From: JAPWJZ01 sp035626855
Lineage (GTDB): Bacteria > Pseudomonadota > Alphaproteobacteria > Micavibrionales > UBA2020
Direction: 5' to 3'
NCBI GenBank assembly: GCA_035626855.1
Contig: DASPMW010000109.1
Coordinates: 1 to 64,000 of the forward strand
Length of the DNA: 64,000 nt
Shown here: piece after piece, positions 25,507 to 35,247 of the stretch
How the letters are laid out: each line of letters opens with the position of its first letter
Position numbering within the stretch: the stretch's first letter is position 1
Made by a program: the position numbers and the translations under genes
The notes under the pieces: generated by a model
The model's input: only the letters and a program-made list of their open reading frames with translations
What the model was told of the DNA's origin: nothing
The model's database searches: none

Positions 25507-25946
25507 GGCGTTTCCCGGCGGAAATGCGCTGTTGGCGGCGCGGGGACGGGATGCGTCAGTAGCATCGGCGCAGTCAGCGGCACAGGCAACACGCCGGGTC
25601 CATGCGCCTTCTCCAGCGCGGTCAGGATCTGGTTTTTATTACGGGCGAAATCGGTCAGCAGGCCGCGCGCAGCCTCGGCGCCGGCCTCATCCTTCTCCAT
25701 CTTTGCAGCGCTGATTGCCTCTCCGATGGGAGCCTGCGCGTGGTTGTAGGCGTCGACAAGCGTGAGCGGCGTGCCGTCCTCGGCCGCGCCGAAATCTCCC
25801 TGCCAGGCCTGGCTTTCCATGCGCCGCAGCCGGACTGCGCTTTCAGTGAAAAGCGCGCTGAGGGCGGGTGTCCGCGCATGGCGCGATTCCATCATCACAA
25901 GCCCGGCCAGCGCTTCCAGCGAAATCAGGTTGACCGGTCCCGTCAT
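25503..25946 (-). CDS. KGSYG/TAxFxR paralogue 2
   Basis: 147 residues. The core motif has drifted to WQGDFGAAEDGTPL followed by TLVDAYNHAQAPI, which aligns with KGSYG-DG-PL and EAY in its neighbours. Before it comes the helix ALSALFTESAVRLRRMESQA, matching ALFNEGAANLERLAGLA in paralogue 1. The end is Pro-rich with PAPPTAHFRRETP. Both ends overlap neighbours by four bases. No cysteine and no evident catalytic residues are seen, so a structural or binding role is more likely than an enzyme. Confidence 0.75.
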   Translation of the reverse strand: MTGPVNLISLEALAGLVMMESRHARTPALSALFTESAVRLRRMESQAWQGDFGAAEDGTPLTLVDAYNHAQAPIGEAISAAKMEKDEAGAEAARGLLTDFARNKNQILTALEKAHGPGVLPVPLTAPMLLTHPVPAPPTAHFRRETP

Positions 25947-26695
25947 GGCGCGGCCCGCTTGCGAAACTGCGCTGTTTTCGGGGCGGAAACGGGGCCCGCG
26001 GACGCCATGTTGTAAACCGGCTTGCGCGCCTTCGCCAGGAACTCGCTCGTCGCGGCGTCATGGCGCATGACGAGGTGGCTTTTCATTCTTTCGCCATCCT
26101 GCGCGAGCCATTTATTTATCTCCTGCAGGTGCAGGCCGAGGCTCCCTTCCGACATTGCGGCCGCCATGTTGAGGTTATCATAGGGCTTGAAGATCGCGCT
26201 CCATGCTTCCGCCAGCGTCTGTTCGCGGTCGGCGACGCGACCGTAGCTGCCCTTGGCCGTCTGCCACTGCAGCTCCTGTAACCCCTCCGCCATCTTGCCG
26301 AGCGTCCCGCCTGCCACATCCTTGTCCTTGGCACGAAGCAGGTCGATAAGACCGCCCAGCCGCTTTGTCCCGGGCTCTGCGCCGGGAACCTGGCGTTTCA
26401 GCTCGTGCATGGCGTCGGAGGCGAAGGCGAGAAAGACGTCGAAGGCTTCCCGAAGCGGGCCCTTCTCGGGCAGGTCGGAAAAAGCGCTGAGCAAGGCCTG
26501 AGAATCCCTGCGCAGCGTGTCGGCGTCGAGCCTGCCTGCCGATGCGTCATCTTCCATGCGGCGCAGGGTTTGCGCCCAGCGCCGGTATTCGCCTGCACTC
26601 AGCACGCCCGGCGTGACATCTGCCGCATAGTTAAAAAGGTCGCGAAGAATGGCAACGCTGTGAAAGTCGGCATGGGTTTGCGGTTGCGCGGTCAT
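25943..26695 (-). CDS. KGSYG/TAxFxR paralogue 3 (long form)
   Basis: 250 residues, about 100 more than its siblings. The extra part is an N-terminal helical domain (SVAILRDLFNYAADVTPGVL through about residue 120). The family core follows: ELQWQTAKGSYGRVADREQTL and LAEAWSAIFKPYDN near 140-175, then the tail SAPKTAQFRKRAAP. Four-base overlaps on both sides couple it to paralogues 2 and 4. The first ten residues (MTAQPQTHAD) resemble the MTARP and MTGP starts of paralogues 1 and 2. Confidence 0.75.
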   Translation of the reverse strand: MTAQPQTHADFHSVAILRDLFNYAADVTPGVLSAGEYRRWAQTLRRMEDDASAGRLDADTLRRDSQALLSAFSDLPEKGPLREAFDVFLAFASDAMHELKRQVPGAEPGTKRLGGLIDLLRAKDKDVAGGTLGKMAEGLQELQWQTAKGSYGRVADREQTLAEAWSAIFKPYDNLNMAAAMSEGSLGLHLQEINKWLAQDGERMKSHLVMRHDAATSEFLAKARKPVYNMASAGPVSAPKTAQFRKRAAP

Positions 26696-27120
26696 GCGCC
26701 CAGCTTCTGCCGCGGCCGGAAGCGCGCGGTCACCGGCGCCGCGATCGGCTGCGGCTGGCTTGCCGCAGTTGCGAGATCATGTGTTTCCTCCAGCGCCTGG
26801 CGCATGGGCCCGCCCATCCACTGGAAGGACTTGAGGACATCTTCCCACTGCTCGAAAAGCCCGGGGCGGCCGGCATCGGCCAGCGCGCGGACTTGGTTGG
26901 CCGGGGCGACCACATAGTCGAGGGCGTCATCGAGCGATGCGGATTTTCCGCCGATAGTGCCGTAGCTGCCCTTCTGCACAAGGGTGCTCAGGTCGCTGAA
27001 CCGCTGCGCCGACTGCGCGTAGAGGGTTTTTGCATCGGGATCCGTCGATTTGTCTGCGGAGGCATTAAAAAGGGCCTGAAAGCGCTCAACCCGCCACCAT
27101 TCGATCTCTTTTCCAGCCAT
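26692..27120 (-). CDS. KGSYG/TAxFxR paralogue 4 (first of the overlapping set)
   Basis: 142 residues from the ATG at 27118-27120, which has AGGGGGG upstream; an ATG six codons earlier is less well placed. Core: AQRFSDLSTLVQKGSYGTIG then SLDDALDYVVAPAN; tail: IAAPVTARFRPRQ. The preceding helix FQALFNASADKSTDPDAKTLYAQ matches FQALHAQHKGIAALFNEG of paralogue 1. It starts the chain of four overlapping genes and follows the 62-residue gene after 77 bases. Confidence 0.75.
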   Translation of the reverse strand: MAGKEIEWWRVERFQALFNASADKSTDPDAKTLYAQSAQRFSDLSTLVQKGSYGTIGGKSASLDDALDYVVAPANQVRALADAGRPGLFEQWEDVLKSFQWMGGPMRQALEETHDLATAASQPQPIAAPVTARFRPRQKLGA

Positions 27121-27197
27121 GCGATTCCCCCCTAACAAAGGCAGGTACAGTATAGCCGGTTATGTAAACTTGTCAAACGGGCGGGAATTGTGAAATA

Positions 27198-27386
27198 TTA
27201 TTTCACGATCTTCAGTTCGGTCTTGGCGAGGAATTTAAACACGCCTTCAAGCGATTCCTGGTACTCCTCCCACCGCTTTTGCTGGTCGGCGCGGGGCAGC
27301 CCGGCGATGTCGGGCCGGGCGAGGAAGGTTTCGCAGATCGTGTGCTCGCCGAAATATTCGCAGGCCCGGGCGGTGGAGCGCTTCAT
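27198..27386 (-). CDS. Small hypothetical protein upstream of the paralogue array
   Basis: 62 residues: MKRSTARACEYFGEHTICET, then LPRADQQKRWEEYQESLEGVF and a Lys-rich end. It is charged and helical, with no membrane segment and no family recognised. AGGA lies a few bases ahead of its ATG. It begins 11 bases after the stop of the polytopic membrane protein gene and is most likely part of the same transcript as the four paralogues. Confidence 0.55.
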   Translation of the reverse strand: MKRSTARACEYFGEHTICETFLARPDIAGLPRADQQKRWEEYQESLEGVFKFLAKTELKIVK

Positions 27387-27397
27387 GGAATGGATCC

Positions 27398-28516
27398 TTA
27401 CGGTGCCGCGATTTTCGGCGGGCGGTTGCCATGCTCGGGTGGGTTGATCGCCTCCGCCGCAGGCTGCTGGTTTTCGTTCGCGGGCGCAGGCGGCACGATT
27501 TTCGCCTTCATCGCGAAGACCTGCTGCAGGTCGACCTTGTCGAGATCGGCAGGCGCCACTTCCGGCCCCGGGATGCGCTCGTTGTTGTTGGTCGCGACCT
27601 GCACGCTGGTCTTGGCGACCGGCGTTGCGGCATTGGTGACCGTGACGGGTACGGGCACGGGCGCTGCGACGACTTCCGGCTTCTTGCCGAAGCCGAACAG
27701 CTTGAGCGGCGCGGTCACGATATTCTTGAAGATCTGCTTCGCGCCGCCCGGAGTGATGCGGCGTTCCATTTCCGCGAGCACGACCGCATTCAGCAGATGC
27801 GCGCCGGCGATAAGCCCGTGGCCGTTCGCCTGGCCGATGCCGGCGAACACGCCCGCGGCGCCCGCGGTTATCAGTTTCGGATGCGCGTTGTATTCCGGCT
27901 TGCCCTGGATCGAGTTCTTCACGCCGAGCGCAAATGCGACCGCAACGACGGGCAGGATGAACAGCGCCGCGCCGCCCGCCATCAGCCCCGCGAGCGCGAA
28001 GCCGGCGTTCAGGTAGATGTCGGGGCGCTTGAAGATCGTCGTGACGATATCGACCGCCTTGGCAAAGCCCTTCTTCGGCTCGGCCGGCTTCTTGTCTTTT
28101 TCGTCGGCGATATGTTTCTTGGAAATGCTTTCGGCGAGGCGGAAATTCGCGACCGCGAAAAGAAGGCTGGCAGCGGCGGGCAGCCAGGCGCCCGTGGCGA
28201 CCGTCGCGCCCGTCACGACGAGCAGCGCGAGGCCCCCGGCGCGCAGCGGCGTGCGGTCATCAAAAATGGCTTTCTTCACGCGCGGGTGCTTGTCGAGCCA
28301 GGTCGGCTGCAGCACGGCCGCCGTCTTGAGGGTCGCGGCGATGCCCGTCGCCGTCAGCATCGCGCCGAGGCCGACCGGGTTGGTGCCGGCGAACATCAAT
28401 ACATCTGCGGTGGTGTAGGCGATGCCCGGGTCGAGCACCACATGCTTGGTCAGTGCGCCGGGGATTTCCCAGCCGGTTGCCTTCGGTATTTCCTGCTTCG
28501 GTCCGGTCGTTCCCAT
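27398..28516 (-). CDS. Polytopic membrane protein with long Pro/Ala-rich tail
   Basis: 372 residues, no family recognised. Hydrophobic segments occur near 38-65 (ADVLMFAGTNPVGLGAMLTA), 93-120 (AGGLALLVVTGATVATGAWL), 170-205 (YLNAGFALAGLMAGGAALFI) and 220-250 (LITAGAAGVFAGIGQANGHG), so about five to seven helices are likely. A soluble C-terminal tail from about 290 is rich in Val, Pro, Ala and Asn. AGGAG lies 10 bases ahead of the ATG. It appears to be the first gene of the operon containing the four KGSYG paralogues, which could be cytoplasmic partners of this membrane component. Confidence 0.65.
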   Translation of the reverse strand: MGTTGPKQEIPKATGWEIPGALTKHVVLDPGIAYTTADVLMFAGTNPVGLGAMLTATGIAATLKTAAVLQPTWLDKHPRVKKAIFDDRTPLRAGGLALLVVTGATVATGAWLPAAASLLFAVANFRLAESISKKHIADEKDKKPAEPKKGFAKAVDIVTTIFKRPDIYLNAGFALAGLMAGGAALFILPVVAVAFALGVKNSIQGKPEYNAHPKLITAGAAGVFAGIGQANGHGLIAGAHLLNAVVLAEMERRITPGGAKQIFKNIVTAPLKLFGFGKKPEVVAAPVPVPVTVTNAATPVAKTSVQVATNNNERIPGPEVAPADLDKVDLQQVFAMKAKIVPPAPANENQQPAAEAINPPEHGNRPPKIAAP

Positions 28517-28734
28517 TCTTTAGATCGCTCCTGTGGATGGGGGTGCTCAGATGCCACTCGATTCTATACCGTTGAACCGATAGTTTGGACAGCGGTTTCC
28601 GCGCAATTTAATTAAATTAATTATGTAAATGCTCTTCGCTCAGTTATTTCAAGCATCTATACACCGTTTACTTATGCTCATTTGGAGAAAATTTTTCTGA
28701 AAACGATCTGTACGGCTCAAGGATCTGGTGTGAA

Positions 28735-29419
28735 TCAGCGCCAAGCCAGCAGCTCCCGCCCCTCGCGGCGCAGCCAGGCGCGGCATTCCCGTGACTTGGG
28801 CGCAAGGGTGACGCAAACCCGCCAGAACTGGCGGCTATGGTCCATATGGACGCGGTGGGCGACCTCATGCGCGACCACATAATCCATGACCGCATAGGGG
28901 GCGAGGATCAAGCGCCAGGAATACATGATCCGGCCGCCCGGCGCGCAGGAGCCCCAGCGCGATTTCGGGTCGAGGATGCGGACGCTCGCGTTTTTGAGGC
29001 CGAGCGACGCGGATTTTTCCTGCGTCAGTCTGGTCAGCGTGTCGAGGGCCACACCCTTCAGGAAATCTTTCACGCGTCGCGCGACGTGCTCCGGCTGGCC
29101 GTGGACGATCAGGCGGTCGTCTTCAAACCGCGTCAGCCCGCGACCTGCCGCATGAACGATCGTATAATTTTTTCCGCCAACCGGCACGACCGCCCCCGGC
29201 GCGAAAATTTTCGGCGCGACCGCCTGCGATTTCTGCTGCGCGATCCAGCCGCGGTTATCCTCGATGAATTTCAGCGCGCGGTCTGGCGTCAGGCGCGATT
29301 TCAGCGGCCAGGTGAAAACGACATCGCCCGTGCGCGCCTCGACCCGCAAGCCCATGCGCTTCGCCCGCGCGGAGGGCCTGACGCGCAAGCCGCCGATTTC
29401 AAGCGGGATCGTCGCCGCC

Positions 29420-29448
<29 letters not shown>
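28735..29448 (-). CDS. YgjP-like (DUF45) M48-type metallopeptidase
   Basis: 237 residues. The zinc motif is HEVAH in YVVAHEVAHRVHMDHSRQFW, with the downstream His and the family block LDPKSRWGSCAPGGRIMYSW just before. This is the YgjP/SprT-like pattern of predicted zinc proteases whose substrates are not established. The start overlaps the end of leuA by 29 bases, suggesting coupled expression. It is a soluble protein of normal family length. A 218-base, AT-rich gap with no clear signal follows. Confidence 0.9.
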
Positions 29449-30958
<1,510 letters not shown>

Positions 30959-31082
30959 GGCTTTTCCTTAACCTTGGTATTTGTTGAAACACATATTAGT
31001 CAGCGTGGGGGCCGTTTTCCAGCCTAATGTCGCGGCTGCGGTGTGTAATCCGTATGTTTTTCACTCTCGATAAAATTCCTTT

Positions 31083-31892
31083 CTAATTATTAGCTACATC
31101 TTCCAAATATTTGTCTTCAAGCTCTTCCAAACTCTTAAATTCGTAGCGCACATGATATTTGGAAGTTTGAAGAGTCTCGGAAATTTTGTTCTTTATCGCG
31201 GAAACAATAGCGGGAGTTCCATCAGCAACAAGGAAAAGTAAGTAATCTCTATTGCGAGTACCCCCCATCTCCATCATATCCACAAGCTGGCGACTTTGAT
31301 CCGCTTTAGCCAAGACATTATCAATTTGGCTCTTGTCGCTGATCAGCTTAACTTCAATATGAATTCTGTCCTTAGAATTAGGCTTGCTGACAACAAAATC
31401 GTAACCGGAATCTAGTTGAACGCTTCTTCTCGCAAAGTCTTCGCGAACATTCTCATACCCATATGTATCTTTCAGATATTCCGAAAGTAATGCTTGGGCC
31501 AAGTATTCTTTCCCAATAAATTGCGCTACCGCATTTGCTCTAGCTCGTACGGTGGGGGGATTAGACGATGCGCCAGTATTGCTTAGCGAAGGATCGAAAT
31601 CCTCCATGTTTTCTAGAAGGCTACCCTTTTTATAAGTATTAAATCCTTCATCCGTTCTAAAATCCTGAGGGCCATAAATTTTGCCGGGGTGTTTAGTAAC
31701 GAGTTTAAAAAAAACGTGCAGCAGCAAAATTGGGTAGCCAATCAAAAACAGTATAAGCATCGACTGCAGGCAAATATGAAGTTGGGAAAGGCTATCTTTT
31801 AGGACATAACCGTAAATCGCATAAATAAGCGTAATGAAAAGGCCGACTACTCCTAACGGGCCCTTAATTACCTTTAGATCTGAACTGAACAT
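31083..31892 (-). CDS. Membrane-anchored protein with a restriction-like nuclease motif
   Basis: 269 residues from the ATG at 31890-31892, chosen for GGAGGA five bases upstream; that site overlaps the end of the Trm112-like gene. Two hydrophobic helices near 12-30 and 44-64 precede a soluble domain. Residues 160-185 read LDSGYDFVVSK ... IHIEVKLIS: D165, then E180-V-K182, the D-(x14)-ExK arrangement of PD-(D/E)xK nucleases. A Mrr- or DUF-type DNA-cleaving role is possible but unproven. The DNA is clearly AT-rich and uses rare codons compared with leuA and the Trm112/LON/CnoX genes, consistent with horizontal transfer. No methyltransferase or helicase partner is nearby. Confidence 0.6.
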   Translation of the reverse strand: MFSSDLKVIKGPLGVVGLFITLIYAIYGYVLKDSLSQLHICLQSMLILFLIGYPILLLHVFFKLVTKHPGKIYGPQDFRTDEGFNTYKKGSLLENMEDFDPSLSNTGASSNPPTVRARANAVAQFIGKEYLAQALLSEYLKDTYGYENVREDFARRSVQLDSGYDFVVSKPNSKDRIHIEVKLISDKSQIDNVLAKADQSRQLVDMMEMGGTRNRDYLLFLVADGTPAIVSAIKNKISETLQTSKYHVRYEFKSLEELEDKYLEDVANN

Positions 31893-31893
31893 T

Positions 31894-32082
31894 CTAATCC
31901 TCCAGCTTCCGGGCCTCATCCACCAGCATGATCGGAATCCCCTCGCGGATCGGGAAGGCGAGCTTTGCCTGGCGGCTGATCAGCTCCTGCTTCGCCGCGT
32001 CATATTCCAGCGGCGCCTTGGTCAGCGGGCAGACGAGGATTTCGAGCAGCTTCGGGTCGGCGAATTTCGCGGGTCCGGTCAT
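31894..32082 (-). CDS. Trm112/UPF0434 family small protein
   Basis: 62 residues with LLEILVCPLTKAPLEYD, ISRQAKLAFPIREGIPIML and a C-terminal acidic end, which match the YcaR/UPF0434 form of Trm112. Trm112 proteins stabilise methyltransferases in other organisms. The zinc cysteines are reduced to one here, typical of bacterial members. It lies 10 bases after the LON-domain gene. This trio is common in Alphaproteobacteria. Confidence 0.88.
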   Translation of the reverse strand: MTGPAKFADPKLLEILVCPLTKAPLEYDAAKQELISRQAKLAFPIREGIPIMLVDEARKLED

Positions 32083-32092
32083 GGGGTCACCT

Positions 32093-32758
32093 TCAATGGC
32101 ACGACGCCTTGCATTCTTCTTCCTCCTTCGCCGCGATCTCCAGCAGCGCGTGGAGGATTTTCGCGCGGGCGGGGAGGTCGGGGGCTTCGAGGAGGGCTTG
32201 TTTTTCTTCGGTTGAGAACGGGCAGACGACGCTCAAAGTCGAGATCAGCTTTTCGCATTCGATGTTGCGGATGGTTTCCCATTTGTCGCAGAACATCTGC
32301 ATTTTATCGAGGTATTGGCGCAGCGTAGTCATCATCGTGTCGCGGCAGATATCGGTCGTCGTGTCGCAGGCGAGGTCGTGATGATACTGCTGCCATGTTG
32401 CCTTGACGCGGCGGTAGCCGCCCGCGGCCAGCGGCAGTTCCTGCGCGACGTCGAAGCGGCAGACGCCCTTCAGCGTAATGAGGTAGCGGCCGTCTTCAGT
32501 CTCTGAAAAGGACGTAATGCGCCCCGCGCAGCCGGTCGTGAAGGTTTGGTCATTCGCGCCGTCGGCGGCATCGGGCTTCGGCTGGATCATGCCGATCAGC
32601 CGGCCGTTGCTCATCGCGTGGTTGACCATGGCAAGATAGCGCGGCTCGAAGATATTGAGCGGCAGCTGCACGCGCGGCAGCAGGATCACGCGCGGCAAGG
32701 GAAATATAACCAGTTCTTCGGGCAGGTTTTCGACGCTGATCGGGAAGGCTTCGGTCAT
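32093..32758 (-). CDS. LON substrate-binding domain protein
   Basis: 221 residues consisting only of the Lon N-terminal domain: VIFPLPRVILLPRVQLPLNIFEPRYLAMV near the start, GCAGRITSFSETEDGRYLITLKG, then a helical part. The ATPase and protease parts of Lon are absent, so it probably acts as an adaptor or chaperone; no activity is established for this group. The start overlaps the stop of cnoX by four bases, so the two are coupled. Confidence 0.92.
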   Translation of the reverse strand: MTEAFPISVENLPEELVIFPLPRVILLPRVQLPLNIFEPRYLAMVNHAMSNGRLIGMIQPKPDAADGANDQTFTTGCAGRITSFSETEDGRYLITLKGVCRFDVAQELPLAAGGYRRVKATWQQYHHDLACDTTTDICRDTMMTTLRQYLDKMQMFCDKWETIRNIECEKLISTLSVVCPFSTEEKQALLEAPDLPARAKILHALLEIAAKEEEECKASCH

Positions 32759-33696
32759 GAGAAGAGAACCGCGGAGAGCCGGCGGCGCCCTTGCGAGGTA
32801 AGCGGATGATCATTACCGAGCGCCTCGAACAGCTCCAGCAGCAGTTTGCGCGCCTTCTGCTCCTGCCATTCGCGGTCACGGCGGGTCAGCTCGACGATGC
32901 TGTCGATCGCGCCTTCGAGATCAAGCGCGGAGAGCTGACGGAGCGCAAGGTCATAGCGCGCCTGGTGATCCTTGGGATTTTTTTCGAGCTTCGCCTGCAG
33001 CGCCTCGGCGGTGTCAAGCGCTTCGGCCTCCGCGCCTTTTTTCAGCAGCATGTCGAGGCCCTTGATGCGCGCATAGGCTTTCTGCTCATCGGTCATTTCA
33101 CCGACGAAGGCCTTGAAGCTTTCATGATCTTTTTCGGCGACGAAGCACCAGCCGATGCCGGCCAGCGCGTCCATGTTTTTCTCGTCGTAGTCGAGCGCGG
33201 TCGAATACTGCGCCATTGCGTCGGTGTAATTTCCGGCCTTGAAATGGGTCTGCGCGGCCGTCATGATTTTTGCGACCAGCTGCGGGTCGGGCATGCCGGC
33301 GGTCGCGTCATTCGCAGCCGCGCCGTGCGCCTTGATCAGCTTGTCGACAAAGGCGCGCAGGTCTTTTTCCGCTTTCGCGCCGGTGAAGCCGTCGACCGGC
33401 TGGCCCTGATAGAAGGCATAGACGGTCGGCACGCTCTGCACCCGGAACAGCTCGGCCATTTCGGGATATTTTTCGACGTTGATTTTGACGAGGGTGACGG
33501 CGCCGGCCGCTTCGGTCACGACCTTTTCGATGCTCGGCATCATCTGCTTGCAGGGGCCGCACCAGGGGGCCCAGAAATCGACAAGCACGGGATTTTTGAG
33601 GGAGGCCGTAACGACCAGCTCTTCGAAATTGCCGGTATCGGCATCGCGGATATAGGCGCTTGGCGCGCTCTTCGCTTGCGATCCTATTTCCAGCAT
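32755..33696 (-). CDS. cnoX: Thioredoxin-TPR co-chaperone CnoX (YbbN)
   Basis: 313 residues. Residues about 20-125 form a thioredoxin domain with an intact FWAPWCGPCKQ site (C46, C49); E. coli CnoX lacks the full pair, whereas many alphaproteobacterial homologues keep it. A C-terminal TPR-like region follows (QTHFKAGNYTDAMAQYSTALD). CnoX guards proteins from oxidation and hands clients to GroEL or DnaK. Here it is the first gene of the cnoX, LON-domain, Trm112-like set. Confidence 0.92.
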   Translation of the reverse strand: MLEIGSQAKSAPSAYIRDADTGNFEELVVTASLKNPVLVDFWAPWCGPCKQMMPSIEKVVTEAAGAVTLVKINVEKYPEMAELFRVQSVPTVYAFYQGQPVDGFTGAKAEKDLRAFVDKLIKAHGAAANDATAGMPDPQLVAKIMTAAQTHFKAGNYTDAMAQYSTALDYDEKNMDALAGIGWCFVAEKDHESFKAFVGEMTDEQKAYARIKGLDMLLKKGAEAEALDTAEALQAKLEKNPKDHQARYDLALRQLSALDLEGAIDSIVELTRRDREWQEQKARKLLLELFEALGNDHPLTSQGRRRLSAVLFS

Positions 33697-33736
33697 AACT
33701 GCCCTTCAGCCTTCCGTTTATCCACTATCAGATAGT

Positions 33737-34255
33737 TTATAGTCTGGTGAAATCAACAATCAACGGGTCATAACCCAAAGATTTCATGAATTTAACCAGA
33801 TCATCGGGTTTCAGCGCGGTCGTCATGTCGTTCCGCAACGGATGACAATTGACTAGATCATGGTTAAAGATCCGTTGGTCGAGGATGGGGCGGACCTGTC
33901 GGCCGGTATCGTTAACAAGCCCGAGCGCCGTCACCGAGCCCGGCGTGATGCCGAGCAGCGCCTGCATCAGTTCGGCATTCCCGAAACTCAAGCGCCCGGC
34001 ATTGATGCGGGCGGGCAGCTTTTTCAGGTCGATTTCCGTATCCTGCAGCGCCGTGATCAGCCAGACGACGTCCTTTTTATCCTTCAAAAACAAATTCTTG
34101 GTATGCCCGCCCGGCATTTCATGCTTGAACCCCGCGCCCTGCTCGACTGTGAATACGGCCGGATGCTCATAGGTCTGCGTCACGATCCCGAGTTCGCTGA
34201 ATTTCGCAAACAGCGGGTCGGGCGTCTGGATGGATTTCAGCAGGGCGTTGGTCAT
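33737..34255 (-). CDS. Prolyl-tRNA editing deacylase family (YbaK/ProX)
   Basis: 172 residues of the YbaK/ProX fold: EHPAVFTVEQGAGFKHEMPGGHTKNLFLKDKK at about 30-60 contains the catalytic Lys region, and the Gly-Gly turn near GALGLVNDTGRQVRPILDQ is present. These free-standing proteins clear mischarged Ala- or Cys-tRNA-Pro. Members sometimes called PrdX are 160-175 residues, as here. It lies upstream of an inverted repeat and is on the same strand as its neighbours. Confidence 0.9.
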   Translation of the reverse strand: MTNALLKSIQTPDPLFAKFSELGIVTQTYEHPAVFTVEQGAGFKHEMPGGHTKNLFLKDKKDVVWLITALQDTEIDLKKLPARINAGRLSFGNAELMQALLGITPGSVTALGLVNDTGRQVRPILDQRIFNHDLVNCHPLRNDMTTALKPDDLVKFMKSLGYDPLIVDFTRL

Positions 34256-34291
34256 AAGGGGTTTTTAGTCGCTTTTGCAATTTCTCTCAAC

Positions 34292-34366
34292 TGTCATCCT
34301 GAGCTAGCGAAGGATCTTCCTTGTTCGCCGCAAGAAGGGAGATCCTTCGCTGCGCTCAGGATGACA
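34292..34366. repeat. Large imperfect inverted repeat (REP-like hairpin)
   Basis: The left arm (34292-34317) begins TGTCATCCTGAGC and ends AGCGAAGGATCT. The right arm (34340-34366) is its reverse complement except for one two-base difference. A 22-base spacer separates them. Elements with the TCATCCTGAGC core occur as repeated intergenic palindromes in many genomes. It fills the gap between two minus-strand genes and could form a 26-pair hairpin in either transcript. Confidence 0.85.
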
Positions 34367-34371
34367 CGTTC

Positions 34372-35196
34372 CTATTTAGGCCTGAACCGGATATAGCTGC
34401 GGTCGTCGAAGGAGACGTGCCCTTTTTTGACGCCCTTTACCTGCGGGTGGATTTTGTACATCAGCGGGTCGTCGCGCAGCACGGAGTTCAAATAGCGCTC
34501 GGTTTCCGCGAGCGTCGGCTCGACCTCGGGGTACCCGTCGCTGGCGAAGATGATTTCATTGGCGTGGCCGGCCGGATAGACTTCGACATGCACATCCGGC
34601 ACCTTGGTGCCATTGATCACGCCATAGCCATAGGGGCCTTCGTAGTTGGCGAAGACCTTGCATTCGGAAATGAGCGGCGTCAGCAGCTCCCAGGTCGGGT
34701 CGTTTTCCTGCAGTTCTTTTTCCGACTTGCCGCGCGCGATTTCGGCGCAGAGATAGGCGCGCCGCAGTTCGCACCAGGTTCTTTCCTGTGGAAAGGTCGT
34801 GAAGTGGCCGCGGCCATCGACGACGAAGGATGAATCGGCGACGCGCCAGATTTCGCGACGCGCAACGGAATAGACCAGCAGGGCCGCCGCCGGGAAATCC
34901 CAGATCTCGCGGAATTGCTTTTTCTCGGAGGCCGCGACGCGCTCGGCCTCGGTCAGCAGGATTTCGGTGAGGCGGTCGACCGCGCCGCGCGCGGAGATAT
35001 CCCTGTCCAGGTTTTCAAGCGCATTTGCAATCGTGCGGGAAGCGAACTGGCCGTTCGGCAGCCCGTCGAGCGTATGCCCGGCGCGGCTGGTCGCGCCGTC
35101 GATGACGGCGATGAAATTTTCGGACACCGCGATGAAGTCGTCATTCAGGTCGCCGGGACCTGCCTTGCCCTCTGTGAACTGCTCGATGATTTTCAT
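34372..35196 (-). CDS. PP2C-like (PPM) phosphatase domain protein
   Basis: 274 residues. The PPM pattern is visible: NDDFIAVSENFIAVIDGATSR near residues 19-39 gives the first metal Asp, ASDGYPEVEP near 215-230 gives another, and SFDDRSYIR near the C-terminus supplies the last. These proteins are manganese- or magnesium-dependent Ser/Thr phosphatases, and no kinase is nearby. Other parts are divergent, so a non-phosphatase role cannot be excluded. The gene lies between the inverted repeat and the M20 hydrolase gene, same strand. Confidence 0.75.
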   Translation of the reverse strand: MKIIEQFTEGKAGPGDLNDDFIAVSENFIAVIDGATSRAGHTLDGLPNGQFASRTIANALENLDRDISARGAVDRLTEILLTEAERVAASEKKQFREIWDFPAAALLVYSVARREIWRVADSSFVVDGRGHFTTFPQERTWCELRRAYLCAEIARGKSEKELQENDPTWELLTPLISECKVFANYEGPYGYGVINGTKVPDVHVEVYPAGHANEIIFASDGYPEVEPTLAETERYLNSVLRDDPLMYKIHPQVKGVKKGHVSFDDRSYIRFRPK

Positions 35197-35247
35197 GGCA
35201 TCCCTTTCCGCAAAAGCTGGCAGTATAGCAGGGGAATCGTTAAAAAA

